Origin: Oscillospiraceae bacterium
GTDB taxonomy: Bacteria > Bacillota > Clostridia > Oscillospirales > Ruminococcaceae
Direction of reading: 5' to 3'
NCBI GenBank assembly: GCA_020024475.1
Contig: JAHHTS010000017.1
Coordinates: 1 to 37,496, forward strand
Length of the DNA: 37,496 nucleotides
The translations under genes were made by a program, and so were the position numbers. The notes beneath the pieces are model-generated. The model was given only the letters and a program-made list of their open reading frames with translations, did not search any database and was not told the origin of the DNA. Positions 8,396 through 15,872 of the stretch are shown here, piece after piece. How positions within the stretch are numbered: the first letter of the stretch is position 1; each line of letters starts with the position of its first letter.

Positions 8396-8722
8396 ATGAC
8401 ACAAAATGAATTTAATGTTGTTCTTGAACAACAGTATCGAAAATGTGCCGATGTTCTGGCACACAAGAGGAAAGAATACACCGGAGGTCGCATTGACCGC
8501 CTGAGTGCATTTAAAATCGCTGCTTCCTTGCAGGGATGTACACCAAAAGCTGCTCTTGCCGGAATGATGTCGAAGCATGTCGTATCTCTGTATGATATGT
8601 GCTACTCTTCTCTGCTCCAGTTTGACTTAGAACAATGGGAGGAGAAGATCACAGACTGCATCAACTATCTCATTTTGCTGAAAGCATTGATAAAGGAGGA
8701 ACAAGCCTATGAATCACATTGA
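8396..8722 (+). CDS. MazG/DUF1599-like nucleotide-associated protein
   Basis: A 108-residue helical protein. It has a pattern seen in the nucleotide-modification-associated DUF1599 group and related MazG-like folds: an early EY...DRLSAFKIAA, a central KH..SLYDM, and a late EKITDCINYLILLKALIKEE (E-x-x-x-D-x-x-NYL). Those folds bind or hydrolyse nucleotides. I chose ATG 8396 because AAGGAGG precedes it; the in-frame ATG at 8372 lies upstream of that site. It overlaps the next gene by 14 bases. With the ThyX-like and dUTPase genes it forms a small nucleotide-metabolism group often found on Clostridia elements. The exact activity is unknown. Confidence 0.55.
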   Translation: MTQNEFNVVLEQQYRKCADVLAHKRKEYTGGRIDRLSAFKIAASLQGCTPKAALAGMMSKHVVSLYDMCYSSLLQFDLEQWEEKITDCINYLILLKALIKEEQAYESH

Positions 8723-9416
8723 AACAAAAATTTTAAATAGTTATACCATCCAGGAAGCAGCTCAGAACATGGTATTCGCGGCAAGGCTTACTCAACAAGG
8801 GCACTCCATTCAAAACATGGATGATCTTATGGCACTTTATCAGAAATCCTTTACGGACAAAACTGTTGACCGGATCGCCAGTCTTCCCCATCCGACTGTA
8901 CAAAAATTTACGGTGATTACCGTTGCGATTGTAGGGGCAAGCAGACGTTTTCTTGCACAGATTACTCTTCATCAGAATGAAGTAAAATTCATGAGTGCCT
9001 CGCTACAGTATAGCAACTATTCAGAGAAAGCCGCATTTGCAGTTCCCTATGATATTCCTTTCTCCGATCAGAGCTACATTGATCTCTATCTGAAAAGTTG
9101 TTTATCGGATCTCAGATGTTATCAGGAATTGTGTTCTATGGGATTTCATCATAACTCTGCCGGTTATGCTCTTCCTCATGCTTTGAGAAATATTCTGATC
9201 ATCTGTGCTACTCCTTATGAAAGGAAACATATGATTAGACAGCGTATCTGTAGGAGGAATACCGACGAAACAAGAATTGTAATGTTAGATATCTGGCAGA
9301 AACTATATGAATTAGATCCGGTGTTATTTTCACCAAAACTGACCGGTACTTCTGTCAGAAGGGATGTTGTGAAGAAGGTCCGATGTCCTGTGGAATTCCT
9401 ATTCCGAAAGACTTGA
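8709..9416 (+). CDS. ThyX-like (FAD-dependent thymidylate synthase) protein, divergent
   Basis: The 235-residue protein resembles ThyX in length and order of segments. It has a central RRFLAQITLHQ...SASLQY stretch where ThyX has RHR..S..SxRY, and a late AGYALPHALRN...R..RRNTDETRI stretch like the ThyX C-terminal AR..LP and R..xQ.EIR regions. The RHR motif that binds dUMP and the flavin is altered to LHQ (about residues 87-89). It may be inactive, use a different substrate, or be a divergent subfamily. The group MazG-like, ThyX-like, dUTPase suggests control of dUTP/dTTP pools during transfer or replication. Start ATG 8709 has AAGGAGG upstream inside the previous gene. Confidence 0.55.
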   Translation: MNHIETKILNSYTIQEAAQNMVFAARLTQQGHSIQNMDDLMALYQKSFTDKTVDRIASLPHPTVQKFTVITVAIVGASRRFLAQITLHQNEVKFMSASLQYSNYSEKAAFAVPYDIPFSDQSYIDLYLKSCLSDLRCYQELCSMGFHHNSAGYALPHALRNILIICATPYERKHMIRQRICRRNTDETRIVMLDIWQKLYELDPVLFSPKLTGTSVRRDVVKKVRCPVEFLFRKT

Positions 9417-9475
9417 CTCCATTAGAAATAATGAGAGCAGATATCGTCTGCTCGTAGAAAGGAAGAAAGCTATTT

Positions 9476-9877
9476 ATGAAGATTAAATTGATCGACTTTG
9501 AAGTAGAGAAAGATCATTATCCCTACCGCCCTCATGAAAACGATGCCGGAGCTGACGTATATATGCCTTATGACTGCACATTAAAGCCGGGAGAGATTGC
9601 AAGAATCCCATTAGGATTTGGACTCATACTTCCGGATGGGTATGTCGGTTATGTTTTTCCAAGAAGCAGCATGGCAACAAAAGGCTTAGTCTGTGAACTT
9701 CCGCCTATCGATTCCGGATATCGTGGAGAAATTCATGCCATCATCAGCAACGTAAGTGCATCTTCTCAAACTATTCATAAAGATACACGTATCGGTTAAC
9801 TGGTAATCACACCAGTCTTGATTGCAGACTTTGTTCTGGATCTTGGCAAAGAACGAAAAGCAGGAGCATTTGGATAA
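9476..9877 (+). pseudogene. dut: dUTPase with an in-frame stop (Gln to TAA)
   Basis: dUTPase converts dUTP to dUMP and pyrophosphate. Motif 1 (DAGADVYMP), motif 2 (PRSSMATKG) and motif 3 (IDSGYRGEIHA) are clear. The frame stops at TAA 9797-9799 in motif 4, DTRIG-stop-LVITP, where the family has Gln (DTRIGQL). Reading on in the same frame gives LVITPVLIADFVLDLGKERKAGAFG and a stop at 9875-9877, a normal C terminus of about 133 residues in all. A single C-to-T change (CAA to TAA) explains it. The truncated product lacks the substrate-closing C terminus and is unlikely to be active. The ribosome site AAGGAAG precedes ATG 9476. Confidence 0.88.
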
Positions 9878-9882
9878 TTACA

Positions 9883-10124
9883 TTTGGAAGAAAATTAAAA
9901 CACTTAAGGCAGAAAAATAATCTTACCCAGAAAGAACTCGGTATTGCTGTTGGATTTCCAGAAAGCGGTGCTGACGTCCAGATTGCTCAGTATGAGAGTG
10001 ATATTCGAGCACCTAAAGAGGAACTTATGTAACTGTTTGCATCAACACTTCACTTGGTGTTCCTATTGAACTCTTTACCGTACCTGTACTTCCAGAACCG
10101 TGTGAATATGAAGCAGCTTCATAA
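9883..10124 (+). pseudogene. XRE-family helix-turn-helix regulator remnant
   Basis: The frame beginning near 9883 reads FGRKLKHLRQKNNLTQKELG, then QIAQYESDIRAPKEELM, the usual XRE helix-turn-helix and following helix. It meets TAA at 10030-10032. After a frame change it continues as GVPIELFTVPVLPEPCEYEAAS with a stop at 10122-10124, which looks like the natural C terminus of the same family. It is therefore broken by at least one stop and one frameshift. It follows the dUTPase directly and would have been the last gene of the mob cassette. No clear start codon remains. Confidence 0.7.
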
Positions 10125-10175
10125 TGGAGGTATGAGTTAAGGGCAGAGTTAGATTGTCACTAAATATAAATTAAA

Positions 10176-11303
10176 TTAAGGACATGTCTCACATTGATAT
10201 CCATTACTTTTATATTCTCTATAACCATCCCTGTTTGTTGTTGAGTAGTTTAAAACTTTTCCATTTGGACAAACATAACAATCATAGTATTCATCATATG
10301 TGTATTCATATTTTTTGAAGAAACCATCTTTTGTCATTGGACGTTTGTAAGGGAATAATGGTTGTATTCCATCTTCTAAAAGTAAATGGGCTATTGCAGG
10401 CGTTTTATATCCGGCATCTGCAACAATCATTTTTGGATTATGAAGTTTAATCTTGTCATATAAAGTTTTAAAAGTTCTACTGTCGTGTTCGTTTCCAGGA
10501 TGAACGGAATAATCAATAATCCATCCATGTTTATCACAAGCGGATTCTATGCAGTATGCAAAAACATGTTTATGTTCACCTTTGTGAAACCAACCACTTT
10601 CTGGATCAGTAACACTTGCTTTTTGGGTTCTCCCATTTTTATCATTTTCAGATATGTTTTTATCATCGCTATCTACTAAACCTCCACCTGATGATGTAGG
10701 AGTTGGATTATCATCGTCTTTGTTTTTGAATGGCTTTTTTCCATGACGTTCGCGATCTGCATTGATTTCTTTTTGTAAATCTTCTTCATACCAGAGTGCT
10801 TCTTGCGCTGCAATTCGTTTTCGTATTTTTTTGCTATTAGCTGCAGCTTTAACATGTGTAGCATCTACAAAAATGGTTGATGTATCAACAAGCTTATATT
10901 TCATACACTGCTCTAATATATGTCCAAAGATTTGTTCAAATAAATCTGTATCTTTAAAACGACGTGTATAGTTTTTACCAAATGTAGAAAAATGTGTAAC
11001 TGAGTCATACATATCTAATCCTAAAAACCATCGATATGCAACGTTAACTTCTATTTCTTTCATAGTTTGGCGCATACTTTTTATTCCATAAAGGTATTGT
11101 ATAAAAGGAATCTTTATAAGCATTACTGGATCCATACTAGGTCTACCATTATCAGGACAATATCTATCTTCAACTAAATCATAAATAAATGACCAATCAA
11201 TTGCTTTGTCAATTTTTCTCAGCATATGGCTTTCAGGAACCATGTCATCCATACTAAACATCATCATTTGTTCTCTTTTTTTGTCTGCATCTCTCGTCAT
11301 CAT
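10176..11303 (-). pseudogene. IS1182-like transposase, C-terminally truncated
   Basis: The N terminus (MFSMDDMVPESHMLRKIDKAIDW, RPSMDPVMLIKIPFIQYLYG) and the DDE-type core (FVDATHVKAAAN, IVADAGYKTPAIAHLL) match IS1182-family transposases. These are usually about 450-500 residues long. This one stops after YQCETCP at about 375 residues. The last part, which holds the catalytic Glu region, is missing, so it should be inactive. I chose ATG 11303, which has AAAGGTGG upstream. Eight-base copies of TTAAGGGC at 10137-10144 and 11410-11417 flank it and may be a target duplication. It separates the mobilization cassette from the biosynthetic operon. Confidence 0.82.
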
Positions 11304-11448
11304 AAAAAGCACCACCTTTCCTACTTATATTTTACCATGAAAGTTGTTTAAGTAATAAAAAAGAATTATGGACGATGCGTACTTTTTTGTTCGTAAAAAG
11401 CGTTTATGATTAAGGGCTTGTGGAAAGATTCAGAAAAAAGAAAAGCCC

Positions 11449-11466
11449 CGAATGCTATTGCATTCG
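11449..11466 (+). terminator. Stem-loop before main terminator
   Basis: A perfect seven-base stem CGAATGC-TATT-GCATTCG. An outer AAAG/CTTT pairing extends it across a small internal loop, and ACTTTGTCT follows. It may work with the stronger stem at 11487. Confidence 0.45.
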
Positions 11467-11486
11467 AGACTTTGTCTGCACTCTGA

Positions 11487-11520
11487 CCCCAGAAACCTTG
11501 TGTTTCTGGGGTTTTTCTTT
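11487..11520 (+). terminator. Rho-independent terminator
   Basis: A ten-base perfect stem CCCCAGAAAC / GTTTCTGGGG with a five-base loop, followed at once by TTTTTCTTT. It ends transcription coming from the mobilization side and insulates the biosynthetic operon. Confidence 0.85.
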
Positions 11521-11666
11521 ACCCGAAAATACTATAGAATCTGGAAAAAAGTGTTGAGATTTACTCAGTTTGCAATAGTGTTTACCAATATGGATGACAG
11601 TTCCTCTTAAATTTCAAAACATCAAGTTTAGCTATTCTGAAATCATTTATCTATTTGAAAAAAAGT

Positions 11667-11695
11667 TTGCAAAAAAGAAAAGAGTGGAGTATACT
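11667..11695 (+). promoter_or_regulatory. Promoter of the biosynthetic operon
   Basis: TTGCAA (11667-11672) and TATACT (11690-11695) are 17 bases apart, a good sigma-A match. Transcription would begin near 11702-11704, where the inverted-repeat operator starts. An overlapping TATAAT at 11695-11700 is an alternative -10 but has no -35 at a normal distance. Confidence 0.65.
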
Positions 11696-11703
11696 ATAAT
11701 ACA

Positions 11704-11746
11704 GTTAGCTTTAACTAACCATAGGTTAGTTAAAGCTAACCTATGG
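11704..11746 (+). promoter_or_regulatory. Four-half-site operator at the operon start
   Basis: A perfect 17-base inverted repeat (arms 11704-11720 and 11724-11740, three-base centre) overlaps a second perfect inverted repeat with 11-base arms (11719-11729 and 11736-11746). Seen as half-sites, GTTAG/CTAAC occurs at 11704, 11715, 11725 and 11736, that is every 10-11 bases or one helical turn. It lies just downstream of the -10 box, where a bound repressor would block transcription. The MarR regulator at the end of the cluster is the obvious candidate, but this is inferred. Confidence 0.7.
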
Positions 11747-11800
11747 AAAAATAATATAATACACATCGTAAACAGCATTTATAAAAAGAAGGAGAAAAAT

Positions 11801-12481
11801 GTGATTACAGATGAAAAAAGTTCTATTTTGTTTCTTCTGTTTACAGATGAGCAGATGAAAAAGGAATGGTGTATAAATCTTTATCGTATGCTTCCGAAAG
11901 AACGGGCAAAAAAAGCAGATTTCTATAAATATGAAAAGGACAGACAAAATTGCATCCTTGTCTATTGTTTGTTGAAATATGCACTAAAACATGAGTTTGC
12001 TATAAAAAATATGCCTTTGATTACCTGTACACAATTTGGCAAACCCTTTTTCAAAGATCGGAATTTTCCTTATTTTAACTGGTCACATTGCAAAAAGGGA
12101 GTTTGTTGTGCTGTATCTGACAAAGAGATTGGATGTGATATTCAGGAAACTATTACTGATTCCAGACAACTGTTCCAACGTTGTTTGCACAGAAATGAGA
12201 GAGCCGGAATATTAAAAAAAAATGAGGTAGCAGCATTTACAAAATACTGGACTCTAAAAGAGAGTTATTTGAAATATATGGGAACTGGAATTATGAACGA
12301 TTTGTCAACCTATGACTTTTCTGATTGCAAAGGGGAGGCTGGAAATGCTGTACGAAATGGTTGCAAGTTTATATGGAACTGTAGAGGTGATGTTTGTTAC
12401 AGCTGCTGTTCTGAAGAGCCGGTTTTAATCCGTGAGCTGACACTTACGGACTTATATATGGATTTTTATCCGTATTTATAG
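11801..12481 (+). CDS. Sfp-type 4'-phosphopantetheinyl transferase
   Basis: The enzyme moves 4'-phosphopantetheine from coenzyme A to the conserved Ser of carrier proteins. Seen are FNWSHCKKGVCCAV, EIGCDIQE (the GxDxE metal motif) and FTKYWTLKESYLKY (the WxxKESxxK motif), in the usual order. With GTG 11801 as start the protein is 226 residues, normal for this family. AAGGAG lies about eight bases before that GTG. A longer reading from ATG 11594 would run through the promoter and operator and add about 69 non-family residues, so I reject it. It is the first gene of the operon. Four carrier domains follow in the same operon, all with an intact Ser. Confidence 0.88.
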   Translation: MITDEKSSILFLLFTDEQMKKEWCINLYRMLPKERAKKADFYKYEKDRQNCILVYCLLKYALKHEFAIKNMPLITCTQFGKPFFKDRNFPYFNWSHCKKGVCCAVSDKEIGCDIQETITDSRQLFQRCLHRNERAGILKKNEVAAFTKYWTLKESYLKYMGTGIMNDLSTYDFSDCKGEAGNAVRNGCKFIWNCRGDVCYSCCSEEPVLIRELTLTDLYMDFYPYL

Positions 12482-12540
12482 AGAAGTAAAACAAATATGA
12501 AAAGTATGTTAAAGCAGATAAAAATGGAGGTTTATAAAAT

Positions 12541-13425
12541 ATGAAATTATTCTGTATACCTGGAGCTGGTGCGTCTTCAGTTATGTTTTTGCCGTGGGTA
12601 AAGCAACTACGGAACAATGAAGAGATTACACCTTGTCTATTGGAAATTCCCGGACGGGGAATACGAAAAAAAGATGAGCCGGTTGATACGATAGATCAAT
12701 TGGTAGATGTCCTTCTGAAGAAAATATCCATTCAGGTTCAGGAGGGCGAAGGTTATGCATTATATGGATATTGTTTTGGAGCAATTGTAGCATATGAAAT
12801 GATTCGCAAGCTCAAGAAAAATGGAGGAAAAATGCCGGATTATTTCTTTATTAGTTCGATTGGTGCACCTGATAATGCTAAAATTGCAGAACCTGTTTTT
12901 TCTAACGAATCTTTTCGAGATGAAGTATCCAGGATGTTTGTGCGTTATTTTCCAGAGCAATTGTTCTGTGACACTAAAAATTTAGATTTAGTTACAAAAA
13001 TATTTACAGAGAAGGTTTTTGATGATTTTCGAACAACCGGAAAACTGAGTCCAGTCCCTATAGAGGTTTTTAAAAAGCAAAAAGTTCAAGGTCTGGAGTG
13101 TGAAAGTGAGTTAGAACGCATTGTTGCATTTGCAAATGATGCGCTGATGGTTTTTGAGTATGACCAGAAAATGTTGTTGCAGTATACAGCAGAAAAAAGA
13201 GAAAAATGTATGCTACCCTGCACATGCATGGCGCTGCGAGGTGAACATGATTCTTTAACTACTATGGAAGATCTTACGGGATGGAATAGTTACTGTGATA
13301 AACCTTTAAAAATGGTAACGGTCGAAGGAAATCACTTTACATTTGAAGAAAGCAGAGAAGAAATACTGAATGCGATGTTAGAGGTTATGAGAACAAAGAA
13401 GACAATGACAATACTTGATATTTAA
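12541..13425 (+). CDS. Type II thioesterase with Cys nucleophile
   Basis: This is an alpha/beta-hydrolase of the GrsT/RifR type that usually edits stalled or misloaded carrier domains. The GxSxG elbow reads GYCFG (76-80), so the nucleophile position 78 is Cys (codon TGT), not Ser. The Asp (GEHD, D237) and His (GNHF, H265) are present. The start MKLFCIPGAGAS is typical. The 294 residues are slightly longer than the usual 240-250, with extra sequence in the lid region and at the C terminus. It resembles the N-terminal domain of the synthetase at 19719, which also has Cys here, so the two are probably related by duplication. Housekeeping or product-release roles are both possible. Confidence 0.85.
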   Translation: MKLFCIPGAGASSVMFLPWVKQLRNNEEITPCLLEIPGRGIRKKDEPVDTIDQLVDVLLKKISIQVQEGEGYALYGYCFGAIVAYEMIRKLKKNGGKMPDYFFISSIGAPDNAKIAEPVFSNESFRDEVSRMFVRYFPEQLFCDTKNLDLVTKIFTEKVFDDFRTTGKLSPVPIEVFKKQKVQGLECESELERIVAFANDALMVFEYDQKMLLQYTAEKREKCMLPCTCMALRGEHDSLTTMEDLTGWNSYCDKPLKMVTVEGNHFTFEESREEILNAMLEVMRTKKTMTILDI

Positions 13426-13448
13426 AGGGTTGGAGAGGAGAGAAGACG

Positions 13449-15872
13449 GTGCTTTATGACAAAATAGCGGTTATAGGAATGAGCGGGAGGTTCGCCGGAA
13501 CTCGAACTTTTATGGAATTGAGAAAACTGTTAAAAAGTGGAAAAGACGATATTGCAGAATTATCTGATAAGAGAAAGGAACTTTTAGGTCTTCCACAAGA
13601 CAAAATTGCAATGCAGATTGGGGAATTAAAAGATATTGATTGTTTTGATCATTCTTTCTTTTCTATTCCATCGAAAGAGGCAGATTTTATGTGCCCAGAA
13701 CAGAGACTTGGATTGGAACTTGCAGCAGATGCGGTATTGAATGCCGGATATTCGTTAGAACAATTTCGAGGGAAAAAATGTGGAGTACTTGTTTCGTGTT
13801 CAGATATTTCTTATAACCATGATGGAATGAACAGTAATTCTATGGCGGTGTTAGGAACAATGAAAATGATGATCAGTGCGAGAATTGCTTATTTTTTGGA
13901 TGCCAGGGGAATTAACATGAACTATGATTCCGGATGCTCATCTTCTCTGGTCGCTATTCATGAGGCATGCACGAAACTTACAATCGGTGAACTTGATTAT
14001 GCGTTGGTTGGAGGTATATCTCTTATAACAGATGTTCAAGAGGGTGGAAAACATAAATATAAAACAATGGGACTTTTGTCTCCACAATTTCGAAGCAAAG
14101 CATTTGATGAAAGTGCAGATGGAACCAGTGCAGGAGAGGGTGGCGCATTTGTTGTATTGAAACGTCTCGAAGATGCATTAGAGGACAAGGATTTCATTTA
14201 CGGCGTCATAGATGCTGGTGCAATTAATGGTGATGGAGGAAGGTGCAGCAAGCTGACAATGCCGAGTCCAAAGGCCCAGGAAGAGGTTATTAGTGATACC
14301 TGGAACAATGTGGATATATCGAATCTGACTGAAATAGAAGCCCATGGAATCGGTAACAAAATCGGAGATTCAGTGGAAGCAGAAAAATTGATTGCAAATC
14401 TGCAAAGGCAAGGACTTGATAAGAAAAAAATCTATCTGAGTTCGGTAAAAACAAATATTGGACATCTGTATGAGGCATCTGGAATTGCGGGATTATACAA
14501 AGTACTCCTTGGATTCTACTACCACGAAGCGTATCCAATGGCCAATTTTATGTGTCCGAATGCATTGATTCCTTTTGAGTCCGTAAATTTATTGCCATTA
14601 AAAGAAGTACATTATTTTGGCAAAGATGAAAAAAGAATGGCAGCAATTGATGCCTTCGGAATCGGAGGTGCAAATGCGCATATTGTGGTTGAAAACTATA
14701 TTTCACAAAAATATCCGGATTGTGGGGGACCATGTCTGTTGAAAATATCAGCAGCAACAGAAGATGCTTTTTACCAAAACTGTGAGGATTTGGCGGATTT
14801 TCTTTTGAACTCAGATGCCAGATATCAAGAAGTTTCTTACACAATGAATACAGGAAGAGATGATTATTCTTATCGAAGGATGTTCTGCTGTGAAGATAGG
14901 CTGGATATGATAGAAAAGCTGCAAATGATTCGACCTGCACACAGAGAGGTTCCGGCTAAATTGGTATTTGTTTTAAAACATACCGGATATGATGAAACGA
15001 AATCTTTGAGGTATGAGGATTATGAAAGCCTGTTTCCTGGACTGAAAGATTGTGTTGAACATGAATTGGATGATTTGGATGTTAATTTTAAATGTACATT
15101 TTTTAGATATTTAACGGAATGCGGACTTTGTCCTGATTATGTACTGGCAGATGAATGTGGAAAAGAAATTATAAAATACATTTCCGGAGAGTTGGATCGA
15201 GAGACATTAAAGAAAATGTCATTTGAGAAGCAGGATGAAGATTATGGAAACGTATTTGTAAAACTGGAACAATTGGCGCAGACAGAAGAATTGCTGATTG
15301 TCGATTTTAGCATGAATGGTTTGTTAAAGAAAAGCCTGAGACTTGGAAATGTAGTAACAGCAGGATTGTCTATTGCCAGGGAAATGGCGAGTTTATTTGT
15401 TCGTTTTTACAATATGGGAAAAGATATCTCCTGGATTCCGTTTTATAAGGAGAAAATGCAGAAAACAGCGTTGCCGGGATACAGTTTTACAAAGATCCGT
15501 CATTGGATTCCAATTTCAAACCAGAAAAAATTGTTGCAGGAAGAAACAGAGAGAGTAAATTTGCCAGAGGATGACAGAAAAGCGTTAATATCAAATGAAA
15601 CAAAACCTGTGCAGGAGAAGGTATCTGTAGAAGAAGAGATAAAAAAATTCCTGGAAGATCTTTGGATGAAGCTGCTTAATTTTTCAGGTAACATTGATTA
15701 TGATGAAGATTTCTTCTATTTGGGTGGTAATTCGCTATTGATTGAATTGATGTCAAAACCAATAAATAACAAATTTCAAATAGACTTTGATATTTATCAA
15801 ATCTATGAAAATGAAACCATTAACAAGCTTGCAAAGTGTATATATGAATACTTGGAGGATAATGAGGTATGA
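13449..15872 (+). CDS. PKS module: ketosynthase, degenerate acyltransferase, ACP
   Basis: Residues 1-430 form a ketosynthase with Cys163 (DSGCSSS), His299 (EAHG), Lys334 and His339 (KTNIGH), and GGANAHIV. The EAHGTGT loop is altered to EAHGIGN. Residues about 500-640 align with an acyltransferase, but the GHSxG elbow reads ADECG (567-571) and the upstream phrase CPDYV matches that before the elbow, so the catalytic Ser is lost. A post-AT linker survives (LPGYSFTKIRHWI, about 674-686). Residues about 725-807 are an ACP with Ser762 (GGNSL). The 807 residues lack ketoreductase, dehydratase and methyltransferase domains. Any extender unit would have to be loaded in trans, for example by FabD. Start is GTG 13449 after GGAGAGGAG. 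It overlaps the next gene by four bases. Confidence 0.85.
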   Translation: MLYDKIAVIGMSGRFAGTRTFMELRKLLKSGKDDIAELSDKRKELLGLPQDKIAMQIGELKDIDCFDHSFFSIPSKEADFMCPEQRLGLELAADAVLNAGYSLEQFRGKKCGVLVSCSDISYNHDGMNSNSMAVLGTMKMMISARIAYFLDARGINMNYDSGCSSSLVAIHEACTKLTIGELDYALVGGISLITDVQEGGKHKYKTMGLLSPQFRSKAFDESADGTSAGEGGAFVVLKRLEDALEDKDFIYGVIDAGAINGDGGRCSKLTMPSPKAQEEVISDTWNNVDISNLTEIEAHGIGNKIGDSVEAEKLIANLQRQGLDKKKIYLSSVKTNIGHLYEASGIAGLYKVLLGFYYHEAYPMANFMCPNALIPFESVNLLPLKEVHYFGKDEKRMAAIDAFGIGGANAHIVVENYISQKYPDCGGPCLLKISAATEDAFYQNCEDLADFLLNSDARYQEVSYTMNTGRDDYSYRRMFCCEDRLDMIEKLQMIRPAHREVPAKLVFVLKHTGYDETKSLRYEDYESLFPGLKDCVEHELDDLDVNFKCTFFRYLTECGLCPDYVLADECGKEIIKYISGELDRETLKKMSFEKQDEDYGNVFVKLEQLAQTEELLIVDFSMNGLLKKSLRLGNVVTAGLSIAREMASLFVRFYNMGKDISWIPFYKEKMQKTALPGYSFTKIRHWIPISNQKKLLQEETERVNLPEDDRKALISNETKPVQEKVSVEEEIKKFLEDLWMKLLNFSGNIDYDEDFFYLGGNSLLIELMSKPINNKFQIDFDIYQIYENETINKLAKCIYEYLEDNEV

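Larger units (their letters stand above)
11304..11666. other. Intergenic region before the biosynthetic operon
   Basis: I see no gene. It contains the right edge of the IS1182-like element, then element sequence with two stem-loops (11449-11466 and 11487-11520), and then the AT-rich upstream part of the operon promoter. An in-frame ATG at 11594 precedes the operon promoter and is not a credible start. Confidence 0.5.

Noticed and set aside
11594..11800. Longer N terminus for the phosphopantetheinyl transferase from ATG 11594
   Set aside because: It would include the promoter and palindromic operator and has no ribosome site; GTG 11801 has one and gives the family length.
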